A stretch of DNA of 64,000 nt, taken from assembly GCA_017792365.1 (NCBI GenBank), contig CP051229.1, positions 744,001 to 808,000 of the forward strand, read 5' to 3'. Positions 1 through 9,800 of this stretch are shown piece by piece. A model generated the notes under the pieces. The model ran no database searches. It was not told the origin of the DNA and saw only the letters and a program-made list of their open reading frames with translations. Positions within the stretch are counted from its first letter, which is position 1, and the number at the start of each line of letters is the position of its first letter. The stretch is from Hyphomonas sp. (GTDB taxonomy: Bacteria > Pseudomonadota > Alphaproteobacteria > Caulobacterales > Hyphomonadaceae). Both the position numbers and the translations under genes were made by a program.

Positions 1-65
1 CGCCCCCGACACCCCCAACGCGAATTTTCTCCCATCCCTCCTTTCACCCGGCGGGCGAACGTCTA

Positions 66-83
66 TGTTGCCCTAAGGCAACA
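66..83. promoter_or_regulatory. short inverted repeat upstream of pdhA
   Basis: A perfect 7-bp inverted repeat (TGTTGCC / GGCAACA) with a 4-nt CTAA spacer ends 14 bases before the pdhA start codon. It could be an operator or a leader hairpin controlling the pdh operon. Nothing in the sequence identifies the regulator. The 60 bases before it show no clear sigma-70 promoter by eye. Confidence 0.35.
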
Positions 84-97
84 ACAGGTGATCCGGA

Positions 98-1123
98 ATG
101 GCTCAGGCCGCCAGGAAGTCCGCTTCCAAGACCGCAGGCAAACCCAAGGCGCTATCCGCCAAGCAACAGGTCGCGCTGTTCGAAGACATGCTGCTGATCC
201 GGCGGTTCGAGGAGAAGGCGGGCCAGCTCTACGGCATGGGCCTCATCGCCGGCTTCTGCCACCTCTACATCGGCCAGGAAGCCGTCGTCGTCGGCATGCA
301 ATCGGTCCTCGAGAAGGATGACCAGGTCATCACCGGCTACCGCGACCACGGCCACATGCTGGCCTGCGGCATGGACCCCGACGGCGTCATGGCCGAACTC
401 ACCGGACGCGAGGGCGGCTATTCACGCGGCAAGGGCGGCTCCATGCACATGTTCAGCCGCGAGAAAAACTTCTTCGGCGGCCACGGCATCGTCGGCGCTC
501 CGGCGCCCCTCGGCGCCGGCCTCGCATTCGCCAACAAGTATCAGGACCGCAACGCAGTCTGCATCTCCTACTTCGGCGAGGGCGCGTCCAACCAGGGACA
601 GGTCTACGAAGCGTTCAACATGGCCTCACTCTGGAAGCTGCCGGTCGTCTTCGTCATCGAGAACAACCGCTACGCAATGGGGACATCAGCCGAGCGCGCG
701 TCAGCGGAGACAGAATTCTACAAGCGCGGCGTCGCCTTCCGCATCCCCGGCGATGAAGTCGACGGCATGGATGTCATGGCGGTGAGGGAAGCCTCACACA
801 AGGCGGTCAGCCATGCGCGCGCCGGTGAGGGGCCCTACATCCTCGAGATGGAGACCTATCGCTACCGCGGCCACTCGATGTCGGACCCCGCCAAATACCG
901 CACGCGCGAGGAAGTAAAGGACGTCCGCGACCACCGCGACCCGATCGAACTCTTCCGCAAGGTGCTGATCGACGCCGGCCACGCCGACGAAGACCAGCTC
1001 AAGGCGATCGAAAAGGACATCCGCGCCCGCGTCGCCAAGAGCGCCGAGTTCGCACAGGAGAGTCCCGAGCCCGATGAAGCGGAGCTGTGGACCGATGTTC
1101 TGATCGAGGAAGCCGGTCAATGA
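98..1123 (+). CDS. pdhA: pyruvate dehydrogenase E1 component, alpha subunit
   Basis: This is the thiamine-diphosphate subunit of E1, which decarboxylates pyruvate and passes the acetyl group to the lipoyl arm of E2. The 341-residue length is normal for the alpha2beta2 type of E1. The ThDP/Mg motif runs from GEG at residues 160-162 to the NN pair at 189-190, and an [10 protein letters not shown]-type phosphorylation-loop region lies near residue 255. The ATG at 98 follows a purine-rich stretch. The stop overlaps the pdhB start by four bases (ATGA), so translation is probably coupled. It is the first gene of an operon running to lpd. Confidence 0.97.
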   Translation: MAQAARKSASKTAGKPKALSAKQQVALFEDMLLIRRFEEKAGQLYGMGLIAGFCHLYIGQEAVVVGMQSVLEKDDQVITGYRDHGHMLACGMDPDGVMAELTGREGGYSRGKGGSMHMFSREKNFFGGHGIVGAPAPLGAGLAFANKYQDRNAVCISYFGEGASNQGQVYEAFNMASLWKLPVVFVIENNRYAMGTSAERASAETEFYKRGVAFRIPGDEVDGMDVMAVREASHKAVSHARAGEGPYILEMETYRYRGHSMSDPAKYRTREEVKDVRDHRDPIELFRKVLIDAGHADEDQLKAIEKDIRARVAKSAEFAQESPEPDEAELWTDVLIEEAGQ

Positions 1124-2547
1124 CGGATATCCTGATGCCCGCGCTCTCCCCGACCATGGAGGAGGGCAAGCTCACCAAATGGCTCGTCAAGGAAGGCGAC
1201 GAGATCAATCCCGGTGACGTCATCGCCGAGATCGAAACCGACAAGGCGACGATGGAGGTCGAAGCGGTCGACCCCGGCGTGATCACCGAGATCCTCGTCC
1301 CGGAGGGCTCAGAAGGCGTGAAGGTCAACGCGCCCATAGCGCGTCTGACCAACGGGGATGACGAAGCCGCTGCTCCGAAGGAAAAAGCTAAGGCAAGCGA
1401 CAAGTCCAACGCGGCCGATGACCGTGAGGACAGCGGAGACGACGACAACGACAAATCCGCCCGCGACGACGGACATCGGTTGCATCGCGATCAGGAAGCC
1501 GATGACAACAAAGGCGCACGGGTCACATCCATGCGCGACCCGGACCTGCCGGAAGATACAACCTACACTGAAACCGCCGTCCGCGACGCGCTGCGCGACG
1601 CCATGGCCGAAGAGATGCGCCGCGACGAAAGCGTGTTCCTCATTGGCGAAGAGGTCGCGAACTACCAGGGCGCCTACAAGGTCTCCCGCGGCCTGCTGGA
1701 AGAGTTCGGAGACCGCCGCGTCGTCGACACGCCAATCACGGAGTATGGCTTCGCAGGTCTGGGTGTCGGCGCCGCATTCGGCGGATTGAAGCCGATCGTC
1801 GAATTCATGACCTTCAATTTCGCGATGCAGGCCATCGACCACATCGTGAACTCAGCCGCCAAGACGCTGTACATGTCGGGCGGCCAGATGGGCTGCCCAA
1901 TTGTCTTCCGTGGACCAAACGGCGCCGCAAGCCGCGTCGGCGCCCAGCACAGTCAGGACTACTCCGCCTGGTACGGGCACGTGCCCGGAATGAAGGTGAT
2001 CGCACCCTACGACGCAGCGGACGCAAAAGGTCTGCTGAAAGCGGCCATCCGCGACCCCAACCCGGTCGTTTTTCTCGAGCACGAACTGCTGTACGGCGAA
2101 ACCTTCGATGTGCCGGACGTCGAGGACTTCGTGCTCCCCATCGGCAAGGCCCGTATCCGGCGAGAAGGCCACAGCGTCACGCTTGTCGCGCACTCCCGCA
2201 TGGTGAAGTTCGCGCTCGCCGCGGCCGAGGAGCTTGCAGCCGACGGCATCGAAGCCGAGGTTATCGACCTGCGCACGATCCGCCCGCTGGATACCGAAAC
2301 GGTGATCGAGAGCGTCAAGAAGACCAACCGGATCGTTTGTTGCGAGGAGGGCTGGCGCTTCTTCGGCGTCGGCGCCGAGATCGCCGCAACAGTCACCCAG
2401 GAAGCCTTCGACTACCTCGACGCCCCGCCGCTCCGCGTACATCAGGCGGACGTGCCGCTGCCATACGCGGCAAACCTCGAACAGCTCTCGCTTCCCGGCG
2501 CAGCCGACATCGTCAGGGCCGCCAGAAAGGTTTGTTACGTTGACTGA
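1120..2547 (+). CDS. pdhB: pyruvate dehydrogenase E1 component, beta subunit, with N-terminal lipoyl domain
   Basis: This is the beta subunit of E1, 475 aa from the ATG that overlaps the pdhA stop; an upstream in-frame start at 1087 would lie inside pdhA. Residues 1-76 form a biotinyl/lipoyl domain with the DKATME motif around the lysine to be lipoylated. An acidic, low-complexity linker of about 60 residues follows, then the transketolase-like pyrimidine-binding and C-terminal domains. A lipoyl domain on E1-beta is a known alphaproteobacterial arrangement. The lipoyl domain is nearly identical to that of PdhC, even at nucleotide level in places (see findings). The stop codon overlaps the start of the next gene. 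Confidence 0.97.
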   Translation: MTDILMPALSPTMEEGKLTKWLVKEGDEINPGDVIAEIETDKATMEVEAVDPGVITEILVPEGSEGVKVNAPIARLTNGDDEAAAPKEKAKASDKSNAADDREDSGDDDNDKSARDDGHRLHRDQEADDNKGARVTSMRDPDLPEDTTYTETAVRDALRDAMAEEMRRDESVFLIGEEVANYQGAYKVSRGLLEEFGDRRVVDTPITEYGFAGLGVGAAFGGLKPIVEFMTFNFAMQAIDHIVNSAAKTLYMSGGQMGCPIVFRGPNGAASRVGAQHSQDYSAWYGHVPGMKVIAPYDAADAKGLLKAAIRDPNPVVFLEHELLYGETFDVPDVEDFVLPIGKARIRREGHSVTLVAHSRMVKFALAAAEELAADGIEAEVIDLRTIRPLDTETVIESVKKTNRIVCCEEGWRFFGVGAEIAATVTQEAFDYLDAPPLRVHQADVPLPYAANLEQLSLPGAADIVRAARKVCYVD

Positions 2548-2974
2548 GGCGGAGATCGTTGGCGAGCTGGTGGAGTTCCAGAACATCCTGCTGACGGGTG
2601 TGACGGTCTATTTCACGATCATCTCGGCTTACGTCGTCGGGCTGTACGCCTTCCTCGACGAGGCCGGCTTCCTGTTGAAGTTCTTCGCATTCCTCTTCCT
2701 GACGGCGACACTCGTGTTTCTCGCCGCGCTCTTCATGGGGGCGGCCAACTTCCAGTCCGGTCTGGTTCAGGCGCTGCGCGATCTCGATTCTACAGGCGCG
2801 CCGCTGTCTGCAGGCGGCAAGGCCGCACTCGCCAACGCCGACAGCGGCGTCGACCACTACATCCGCATGGCGTTCCTCGCGGCCAGCGCCGGGTTCTATA
2901 TCGCGCTCGCTGTCCTGACGTTCTGGAATGGCTGGCGGAAAACCGCACATCTGCGCGTGCAGGAGGCCGGCTAG
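2540..2974 (+). CDS. unknown small integral membrane protein within the pdh operon
   Basis: I do not recognise this 144-aa protein. It has three predicted membrane segments at about residues 15-38, 43-67 and 108-129. A small soluble loop with an acidic/glycine-rich stretch lies between the second and third. The start is TTG at 2540, eight bases inside the end of pdhB, and the stop is three bases before pdhC, so it is almost certainly co-translated with the complex. Coding on this strand is supported by the operon fit and by regular hydrophobic segments. A role in anchoring or assisting the dehydrogenase is only a guess from position. Confidence 0.75.
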   Translation: MTEAEIVGELVEFQNILLTGVTVYFTIISAYVVGLYAFLDEAGFLLKFFAFLFLTATLVFLAALFMGAANFQSGLVQALRDLDSTGAPLSAGGKAALANADSGVDHYIRMAFLAASAGFYIALAVLTFWNGWRKTAHLRVQEAG

Positions 2975-2977
2975 ACC

Positions 2978-4273
2978 ATGGCGACACCAATCACGATGCC
3001 GGCTCTGTCGCCAACCATGGAGGAGGGGACCCTCACCAAATGGCTCGTCAAGGAAGGCGATAGCGTCGAGCCGGGCGATGTCATTGCGGAGATCGAAACC
3101 GACAAGGCGACGATGGAAGTCGAGGCGGTCGACCCTGGTGTCATCAGGAAGCTGCTCGTGCCAGAGGGCACGGAGGGCGTGAAAGTGAATGCGCCGATCG
3201 CCGAACTGTCCACGGAAGGCGATGACGAAGACGCTGATGCCGACGCCGAAAAACCCAAAGAACAATCGTCGGAGAAGGCGAAGGACAAATCGGCCGACGC
3301 CAGGAAGGACCCGCCGAAACAGTCCGAAAAACCGAAGGCTCCCGCCAAGGCGCCGCCCTCCGGCGTGAGCGACGGCAAACGAGTGAAGGCTTCGCCGCTC
3401 GCCAGGCGCATAGCCAGCCAGAAGGGCGTGGACCTGAAATCCCTCACGGGGTCGGGCCCGCATGGACGGATCATCAAGGCGGACGTGGAAGGAGCATCCG
3501 GCTCTTCGGGTGAAGGCAAACCGCCGCCACGTGGCGAAGTCAGCCTGATTGAACCGGCGCTTCTCGATGACCGTGTCTACCCGCCAGACAGCTACGACAT
3601 CACGCCTCTGGATGGCGTGCAGAAAGTCACCGCACGACGCCTCACCCAGTCGTTCATGCAGGTTCCGCACTTCCCGCTGACGATCGACCTCGAGATCGAC
3701 CGGCTGCTGGCGGCGCGCAAGGCGATGAACGAGTCAGCCGAAGGGCGCGTGAAGGTCTCGGTCAACGACATGCTGATCAAGGCCGCCGCGCTCGCGCTGA
3801 TCGAGGAACCCGACGCCAACGCCAGCTTCACTGACAATGGCATCGCCCGTCACAAGGGCGCGCATGTCTCTGTCGCCGTGGCCATCGAAGGCGGCCTGAT
3901 CACGCCGGTAGTCCGGGACGCCCACCGGAAGGGCCTCGCGCAGATCGCGACCGAAATGAAGGACCTCGCGGCCCGGGCCCGGGAACGCAAGCTCAAGCCG
4001 CAGGAATACATGGGCGGCACATTCTCGATCTCGAACCTCGGCATGTTCGGCATCAAGTCCTTCGCGTCGATCATCAATCCGCCCGAAGGCATGATCCTCT
4101 CTGTCGGCGCAGGCTCACAACGCCCCGTCGTCCGCGATGGTCAGCTGGCGATTGCAACCGTGATGAGCGTGACGCTGACATGCGATCACCGGGTGGTGGA
4201 CGGCGCGACGGGCGCGCGATGGCTGGAACACTTCAAGCAGTTTGTCGAAACGCCCGAGGCTATGTTGCTGTGA
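2978..4273 (+). CDS. pdhC: dihydrolipoamide acetyltransferase (E2) of pyruvate dehydrogenase
   Basis: E2 is the core of the complex and transfers acetyl groups from lipoamide to CoA. The 431 residues contain one lipoyl domain (1-76, DKATME lysine motif), a Lys/Asp/Pro-rich linker to about residue 125, a peripheral-subunit-binding domain (about 130-165, ending GRIIKADVE) and the catalytic acyltransferase domain. The active-site HRVVDG motif lies near the C terminus. The ATG at 2978 is three bases after the upstream gene. The stop overlaps a GTG start of the following lipoprotein gene. Only one lipoyl domain is present, as in other alphaproteobacteria where E1-beta carries a second. Confidence 0.97.
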   Translation: MATPITMPALSPTMEEGTLTKWLVKEGDSVEPGDVIAEIETDKATMEVEAVDPGVIRKLLVPEGTEGVKVNAPIAELSTEGDDEDADADAEKPKEQSSEKAKDKSADARKDPPKQSEKPKAPAKAPPSGVSDGKRVKASPLARRIASQKGVDLKSLTGSGPHGRIIKADVEGASGSSGEGKPPPRGEVSLIEPALLDDRVYPPDSYDITPLDGVQKVTARRLTQSFMQVPHFPLTIDLEIDRLLAARKAMNESAEGRVKVSVNDMLIKAAALALIEEPDANASFTDNGIARHKGAHVSVAVAIEGGLITPVVRDAHRKGLAQIATEMKDLAARARERKLKPQEYMGGTFSISNLGMFGIKSFASIINPPEGMILSVGAGSQRPVVRDGQLAIATVMSVTLTCDHRVVDGATGARWLEHFKQFVETPEAMLL

Positions 4274-4677
4274 AGCGGCTTGGCTCACTCGCAGTGATGG
4301 GGCTGGTTGCGCTCGGCGCCTGCGCTCCGGAGGCGCCGAGCGCGATTGCTGCGCCGGATATCGACAGGCCGGTGGTTCAGCTCGACGGATCGCAGGTGCT
4401 CGCCATCGCCGCGGACTTTGCGATCCACAAGGGGCTGACAGAAGCATGCGCTTCAGACGAAGCCGATCACCTTCTGCCATTTCTGGACGGTCTGCGCGAT
4501 TTGCCCGCCAGTGCGGACCTCATCCTCAGCAGTCAGATGGTTGCGTCCGAGATGTACGATATGGCCCGCAAGGAAGAGCCCGAATACGTCTGCACGCCGG
4601 AAATGATCGAAGGCGTCACGGAACGGGTCGCAGGCTCACATTCCCAGTGGCAGGCAATCATGGATAGCGCCGGATGA
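4270..4677 (+). CDS. unknown lipoprotein within the pdh operon
   Basis: This is a 135-aa protein that I do not recognise. I chose the GTG at 4270 because it overlaps the pdhC stop (GTGA) and gives a clean lipoprotein signal: two positive residues, a hydrophobic core and the lipobox LGAC with the cysteine at about residue 18. The mature part is mostly hydrophilic and has two further cysteines. An alternative upstream start at 4180 lies inside pdhC and would bury the signal sequence. The 3' end overlaps the lpd start. A lipoprotein embedded between E2 and E3 is unusual and its role is unknown. Confidence 0.75.
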   Translation: MKRLGSLAVMGLVALGACAPEAPSAIAAPDIDRPVVQLDGSQVLAIAADFAIHKGLTEACASDEADHLLPFLDGLRDLPASADLILSSQMVASEMYDMARKEEPEYVCTPEMIEGVTERVAGSHSQWQAIMDSAG

Positions 4678-6080
4678 GCAACCACGACCTCATGATCATC
4701 GGTTCCGGTCCCGGCGGCTACGTCGCCGCGATCAGGGCCGCACAGCTCGGCATGAAGGTCGCGATCGTTGAGCGGGAATCGCTGGGCGGCATCTGCCTCA
4801 ACTGGGGCTGCATCCCGACAAAGGCGCTGCTGAGGTCTAGCGAGATCTTCCACCTCGTATCCCACGCCGAAGCCTACGGCCTGTCAGTTGAGAACCCGAA
4901 GGCGCTCCTCGGCAAGATCGTTCAACGTTCCAGAGACGTCGCAAAGCAGCTCTCCAACGGCGTCGGCTTCCTGATGAAGAAGCACAAGATCGAAGTGCTG
5001 GAAGGAACCGCCCGCCTTGAAAAAGGGAAGGGCGCGCCGAAGGTCATCATCGAGAAAGGCAAGGGCGAAGGCAGCTACACCCCCAAACGCGTCCTCGTGG
5101 CGACCGGCGCACGCGCCCGCGAAATCCCCGATGCCGGACTGAAGGCCGACGGCAAGACCGTCTGGACCTACCGCGATGCGATGGTCCCCGACGAACTCCC
5201 GAAAAAGCTCCTCGTCATCGGCTCCGGCGCCATCGGCATCGAGTTCGCCAGCTTCTATCGAACCCTCGGCTCGGAAGTCACCGTCGTCGAAGCCGTCGAT
5301 CGCATCCTCCCGGTCGAAGACGCCGAGATCGCCCAGCACGCCGCCAAGCAATTCACCAAGCAGGGCATGAAGCTGATCACCTCCGCCAAGGTGAAATCGC
5401 TGAAGGTCGCCAAGGGCAAGGCCGCCGCCGAAATCGAAGTCGCCGGCAAGACCGAAGGCCACGAGGCAGACAAGGTCATTCTCGCAATCGGCATCGTCGG
5501 CAACGTCGAGAATCTGGGCCTCGAAGCGCTCGGCGCAAAGATCGAGAAGACCCACATCAAGGTCGACGGCTACGGCCGCACCGGCGTCGATGGCCTCTAC
5601 GCAATTGGCGATGTCTGCGGCCCGCCCTGGCTGGCCCACAAGGCGATGCACGAAGGCGTCGTATGCGTTGAAGCCATGACCGGGGAGACCAAGGGCCACG
5701 CCTTCGATCCCTGGAACGTCCCGGGCTGCACCTACTCAAACCCGCAAATCGCATCCGTCGGCATGACCGAAGAGGCCGCCAAAGCCAGCGGCCGCAAGAT
5801 CAAGGTCGGCCGCTTCCCCTTCATCGGCAACGGCAAAGCCATCGCGCTCGGTGAACCGGAGGGCCTGGTGAAAACCATCTTCGATGCGGAAACCGGCGAA
5901 CTCCTCGGCGCGCACATGGTCGGCGCCGAAGTGACCGAACTCATCCAGGGCTACGCCATCGCAAGACAGGGCGAGCTCACCGAAGCTGAACTGATGGACA
6001 CCGTCTTCCCACACCCGACCCTGTCGGAGATGATGCACGAAGCCGTCCTCGCCGCCTACGGACGCCCGCTCCACATCTGA
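4674..6080 (+). CDS. lpd: dihydrolipoamide dehydrogenase (E3)
   Basis: E3 reoxidises dihydrolipoamide of E2 with FAD and NAD+. At 468 aa it is full length. The FAD-binding GSGPGG motif is at residues 10-15 and the redox-active disulfide is the CLNWGC segment with cysteines 41 and 46. A second GSGAIG Rossmann motif binds NAD. The C-terminal interface carries the HPTLSE motif with the catalytic histidine. The ATG at 4674 overlaps the upstream lipoprotein stop. It closes the pdh operon and faces the convergent acyl-CoA synthetase gene 26 bases away. Confidence 0.97.
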   Translation: MSNHDLMIIGSGPGGYVAAIRAAQLGMKVAIVERESLGGICLNWGCIPTKALLRSSEIFHLVSHAEAYGLSVENPKALLGKIVQRSRDVAKQLSNGVGFLMKKHKIEVLEGTARLEKGKGAPKVIIEKGKGEGSYTPKRVLVATGARAREIPDAGLKADGKTVWTYRDAMVPDELPKKLLVIGSGAIGIEFASFYRTLGSEVTVVEAVDRILPVEDAEIAQHAAKQFTKQGMKLITSAKVKSLKVAKGKAAAEIEVAGKTEGHEADKVILAIGIVGNVENLGLEALGAKIEKTHIKVDGYGRTGVDGLYAIGDVCGPPWLAHKAMHEGVVCVEAMTGETKGHAFDPWNVPGCTYSNPQIASVGMTEEAAKASGRKIKVGRFPFIGNGKAIALGEPEGLVKTIFDAETGELLGAHMVGAEVTELIQGYAIARQGELTEAELMDTVFPHPTLSEMMHEAVLAAYGRPLHI

Positions 6081-6106
6081 TCGCCGCCAACCGCACGAAC
6101 CGCGCG

Positions 6107-7705
6107 CTACTCCGCAGCCGTCGCCGTCGTGTCGGGAGCCGGCGCCGCAAGCTGGGCGGCCAGACGCTGCACGCTACCGATATCCATCTTGCCCGTGCCC
6201 AATAGCGGGATCTCATCGACATGATAGATCTTCCGGGGCAGCGACAATTCCTTGACGCCGTGGCTCCGCGCCCAGCGCTGCAGATTGTCCCGGTCCGCAG
6301 TCGGGTTCGTTGTCAGCAGAACAATCTGCTCCCCCTTGCGTCCGTCCGGCAGCACAGCCGCCGCATGATCATGCTCGCGCCAGAGCGTCGACGCGCAATT
6401 CTCCGCAACAGCCAGCGACACCATCTCGCCGCCAATCTTGGCGAACCGCTTCAGCCGGCCTTTGATGGTCAAATAGTCCATCTCGTCCTGGGCAACGACA
6501 TCGCCCGTGTCATGCCAGCCGTCCGGCAGCGGCACGAGCTTGCCCGGCGCATCCGGCGAAATGTAGCCAGACATCACGTTCGGCCCGCGCACAAACAGGC
6601 GCCCGCCTTCTTCTATCCCCGGCGTTTCCTCGAACCGGAACTCCATGCCCGGCAGCGGCCTGCCAACCGTGCCCGGCCGGTTCGCTTCCGGCTGGTTGAC
6701 GGCGATCACCGGCGACGCCTCGGTGGCGCCATAGCCCTCAAGAAGCTCGATGTTGAAGCGCCGGCGCACCAGCTGTCGCGTCTCATCCTTCACGCGCTCC
6801 GCGCCGCACACCGCAAATCGCAACATCCCCAACTCGTTCGCGACGCTCGAGCGGATGTACTGGTTCAGGAACGTGTCGGTCGCAAAGAGGATCGTCGCCC
6901 CGGTGTCCTCGACACGCTTCGGGATGATCTTGCACTGGAGCGGGGAAGGGTGGAACGCCGCCTTCATCCCGCCGAGCAACGGCAGCAGCACGCCGCCCGT
7001 CAGCCCGAAGCAGTGGAATGTCGGCAACGGATTGTAGAGCACGTCCTCGATCGTCAGAGCGTCCGGCACGTGCGCGAGGATCTGGTGCACATTCGCCACC
7101 AGATTTCGGTGCGACAGCACCACGCCTTTGGGATCGCCCTCGGTGCCCGACGTAAACAGGATCACCGCCGCATCGTCCGCCCCGGCGTTCGCAGCGATCA
7201 GTGAGGGCGCCGCAGGTCCGACAACGGCCGCTGCCTTGTTCAATGGCCCGAGGCCTTCCTTTACATCCTCGAGATAGATGAACTCGGCGTCGTCCTTCAG
7301 TTCATCCACCAGCGGCTGCAGTTCTGCCTTCTCGATGAAGGCGTGCGCCGTCACGATGCGTTTCACCTGCGCGGTCTGCAGCGCGCAACGCAGCGCCTTT
7401 GCGCCGGCGGTGAAGTTCAGCATCGCAGGCACCCGCCCGTAGGCGTTCAGCGCAAAGAAGGTGATCGCAACACCGGCGCCGGTAGGAAGAAGAACGCCGA
7501 CGGCTTCCTTGCGGCGTGTCCCTTTCTTGAGAGCCGACCCGAGCGCGAAGGATGCGCGCACGACTTCGTCGTATGTCAGCTGTCGATCATCCGCGTCATG
7601 GATGATGACCTTCTTGCCGCCGTATTGCTGGCGCGCATCCAGCAGCGCCTGAAATACCGACCGACTGGTCGTCGCGAGAGCGTAAGGTGAGCGCAATGAA
7701 GCCAT
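6107..7705 (-). CDS. AMP-dependent acyl-CoA/acyl-ACP synthetase family protein
   Basis: This is a 532-aa ANL-superfamily adenylating enzyme. The P-loop-like motif FTSGTEGDPKGV, the A5 motif GYGATEASP and the A7/A8 region with HDTGD are visible. Sequence style (PTFHCFGLTGG, GRLFVRGPNVM) resembles the acyl-ACP synthetase half of Aas-type proteins, so a medium or long-chain fatty acid is the likely substrate; this is inference. The ATG at 7705 has a good purine-rich ribosome site, whereas the longer frame to 7888 runs into the lipA promoter region. The C terminus ends in an Ala/Pro/Thr-rich tail. It is transcribed divergently from lipA. Confidence 0.85.
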   Translation of the reverse strand: MASLRSPYALATTSRSVFQALLDARQQYGGKKVIIHDADDRQLTYDEVVRASFALGSALKKGTRRKEAVGVLLPTGAGVAITFFALNAYGRVPAMLNFTAGAKALRCALQTAQVKRIVTAHAFIEKAELQPLVDELKDDAEFIYLEDVKEGLGPLNKAAAVVGPAAPSLIAANAGADDAAVILFTSGTEGDPKGVVLSHRNLVANVHQILAHVPDALTIEDVLYNPLPTFHCFGLTGGVLLPLLGGMKAAFHPSPLQCKIIPKRVEDTGATILFATDTFLNQYIRSSVANELGMLRFAVCGAERVKDETRQLVRRRFNIELLEGYGATEASPVIAVNQPEANRPGTVGRPLPGMEFRFEETPGIEEGGRLFVRGPNVMSGYISPDAPGKLVPLPDGWHDTGDVVAQDEMDYLTIKGRLKRFAKIGGEMVSLAVAENCASTLWREHDHAAAVLPDGRKGEQIVLLTTNPTADRDNLQRWARSHGVKELSLPRKIYHVDEIPLLGTGKMDIGSVQRLAAQLAAPAPDTTATAAE

Positions 7706-7866
7706 GATCGTCTCTCTCCCTTTGTCCCCACCCGAGGTCTCGTGCCCCGCTTTAACGCCTTGTAACATAGTGTCACATAGCTCATACGCCAACAGCGCAC
7801 GTTGCAGCCGCAACCATGCGGCGCCATCTAGGGATTTGCGGAGATTCGTTCGCAGGACAGGCGAAA

Positions 7867-8829
7867 ATGGCCACGTTAATCGACACATCCCCTGGGGAAC
7901 GCCGCCCGCGGCACCCGGAGAAACAGAGCCGGCCGGACACCGAAGTGCTCCGAAAACCTGCCTGGATCCGCGTCCGTGCGCCTGTTTCGGAAGGATATCA
8001 GGAGACCCGGCGGATCGTGAAGGAGGCGCGCCTCCATACGGTTTGTGAAGAAGCCGGTTGCCCGAACATTGGCGAGTGCTGGACCAAGAAGCACGCCACC
8101 ATGATGATCATGGGCGACACGTGCACCCGCGCGTGCGCCTTCTGCAATGTGCGCACAGGCATGCCGCTGCCGCTCGACACCGACGAACCGCGCCGCGTAG
8201 CCGAGGCCGTGGCAGCCATGCAATTGCAACACGTCGTCATCACCTCAGTCGACCGGGACGATCTGGCCGACGGCGGCGCAGAGCACTTCGCGCAGACCGT
8301 GCGCGAGATCCGCCGCGCGGCGCCGGACGCCACCATCGAGATCCTCACGCCCGACTTCATGCGAAAGGGATCGGCGGCGGATGTCGTCATCGATGCGCGC
8401 CCGGACGTCTTCAACCACAACATCGAAACCGTCCCGCGGCTCTACCTCTCGATCCGCCCGGGCTCGCGCTATTACCATTCGCTCCGCCTGCTTGAGCGTG
8501 TGAAGGAACGAGACCCGGAACAGTTCACAAAGTCCGGGCTTATGGTCGGCTTGGGTGAGTCCAAACAGGAAGTTGTCCAGGTCATGGACGACATGCGGTC
8601 GGCGGGCATTGATTTCCTCACGATCGGCCAATACCTGCAGCCGACCCGGAAGCACGCCGCAGTCGATCGCTATGTCTCTCCGGACGAGTTCGCATCGCTC
8701 GAGACAATCGCCCGCTCGAAGGGCTTCCTCATGGTGTCGTCCAGCCCGATGACACGCTCTTCCTATCATGCGGGTGAAGACTTCGCCCGCCTACGTCAGG
8801 CGCGCTCAGCCAAGCTGGCGTCGCGCTGA
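7867..8829 (+). CDS. lipA: lipoyl synthase
   Basis: This radical SAM enzyme inserts two sulfurs into protein-bound octanoyl groups to make lipoyl cofactor, needed by PdhB and PdhC upstream. It is 320 aa from the ATG at 7867. It has both cluster motifs of the family: an auxiliary-cluster motif [12 protein letters not shown] near residue 62 and the radical [11 protein letters not shown] motif near residue 88. The C terminus keeps the family [11 protein letters not shown] segment. It is followed after 12 bases by the RatA/Coq10-like gene, the usual alphaproteobacterial order. Confidence 0.97.
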   Translation: MATLIDTSPGERRPRHPEKQSRPDTEVLRKPAWIRVRAPVSEGYQETRRIVKEARLHTVCEEAGCPNIGECWTKKHATMMIMGDTCTRACAFCNVRTGMPLPLDTDEPRRVAEAVAAMQLQHVVITSVDRDDLADGGAEHFAQTVREIRRAAPDATIEILTPDFMRKGSAADVVIDARPDVFNHNIETVPRLYLSIRPGSRYYHSLRLLERVKERDPEQFTKSGLMVGLGESKQEVVQVMDDMRSAGIDFLTIGQYLQPTRKHAAVDRYVSPDEFASLETIARSKGFLMVSSSPMTRSSYHAGEDFARLRQARSAKLASR

Positions 8830-8841
8830 TCGGTAACGGGT

Positions 8842-9312
8842 ATGACTGTCCTCAGACGCTCGCTGGAGCTCCCATACCGAGCCAATGACCTGTTCGACCT
8901 CGTGTCGGATGTAGGCAGGTATCCTGACTTCATCCGATGGATTCAGTCGCTGCGGGTCATCGACGAGCAGGAGGAGGGGACCAGAACCACGGTGCGGGCG
9001 GAAGCGACCGTCGGTTTTCTGACGTTCACCGAACGGTTCACGACCGACGTCGCCGCAGAACGCGACGGTCGCAACATAGAAGTGTCGCTGGTGCGCGGTC
9101 CGTTTCGGCGCCTGAAAAACACCTGGTCATTCGCGCCGACAGAAGGCGGAACCAGAATCGACTTCCTCATCGATTTCCAGTTTCGGAATTTCGTCCTGCA
9201 GGCCCTTGCTGCGGCTAACCTTGATTTCGCCGTCCAGCGGATCATCGAAGCGTTTCAGGATGAAGCCGCCCGGCGCTACACCAAGGTCAGCGCTGCGCAG
9301 CCGAGCGTTTAG
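8842..9312 (+). CDS. SRPBCC-fold RatA/Coq10-type protein
   Basis: This 156-aa protein belongs to the START/SRPBCC family that includes mitochondrial Coq10 and bacterial RatA. It opens with the family [13 protein letters not shown] segment and ends with an amphipathic helix containing FQDEAARRY. In alphaproteobacteria with ubiquinone it is most likely a quinone-binding chaperone for respiration. The RatA ribosome-association role is known only from E. coli. It sits 12 bases after lipA, likely co-transcribed, and overlaps the 3' end of the convergent pncC gene by four bases. Confidence 0.88.
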   Translation: MTVLRRSLELPYRANDLFDLVSDVGRYPDFIRWIQSLRVIDEQEEGTRTTVRAEATVGFLTFTERFTTDVAAERDGRNIEVSLVRGPFRRLKNTWSFAPTEGGTRIDFLIDFQFRNFVLQALAAANLDFAVQRIIEAFQDEAARRYTKVSAAQPSV

Positions 9313-9800
9313 TTCACCATCGCGCGCATCATTCCGATCGCCTCGACAATCGTCAGTCGCCGAACCTCGCTCCGACCAACATCGCCAAAACGCATGGCCT
9401 GATGGAAAATTGGCTTGTTCTCGCGGGCGACCGCGATGTGAACGAGGCCAACCGGCTTCAGCGGCGTGCCGCCGCCAGGTCCCGCAACGCCGGTGACAGC
9501 CACGGCCAGATTTGCGCGAGACTCCTCCAGCGCGCCCTCAGCCATCAACCGCGCCACCGGTTCCGAGACGGCGCCCATGTCGGCGATCAAGTCGCCGGGC
9601 ACGCCAAGCAGCTCTTCCTTCGCCCGGTTCGAGTAGACGATAAAGCCGCGCTCGACGACATCCGAGGATCCGGGAATCTCGGTCAGCAGGCCGGCGATTA
9701 GACCGCCTGTACAGCTCTCGGCCGTCGCAATCTTCAGCTTCCGCTGGCGCGCCTCATCCAGTAGCAGCCGTCCAAGGTTCAGGAGCTCGTCGTCAAACAT
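9309..9800 (-). CDS. pncC: CinA C-terminal domain protein (NMN amidohydrolase type)
   Basis: This is a stand-alone CinA C-terminal domain of 163 aa, the domain that in characterised members deamidates nicotinamide mononucleotide in pyridine nucleotide recycling. The TAESCTGG motif near residue 25 and the [18 protein letters not shown] motif around residues 105-122 are family hallmarks. The N-terminal molybdopterin-binding-like domain of full CinA is absent, as usual in alphaproteobacteria. The start overlaps the ispDF stop by eight bases, so the two genes form an operon. Confidence 0.92.
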   Translation of the reverse strand: MFDDELLNLGRLLLDEARQRKLKIATAESCTGGLIAGLLTEIPGSSDVVERGFIVYSNRAKEELLGVPGDLIADMGAVSEPVARLMAEGALEESRANLAVAVTGVAGPGGGTPLKPVGLVHIAVARENKPIFHQAMRFGDVGRSEVRRLTIVEAIGMMRAMVN

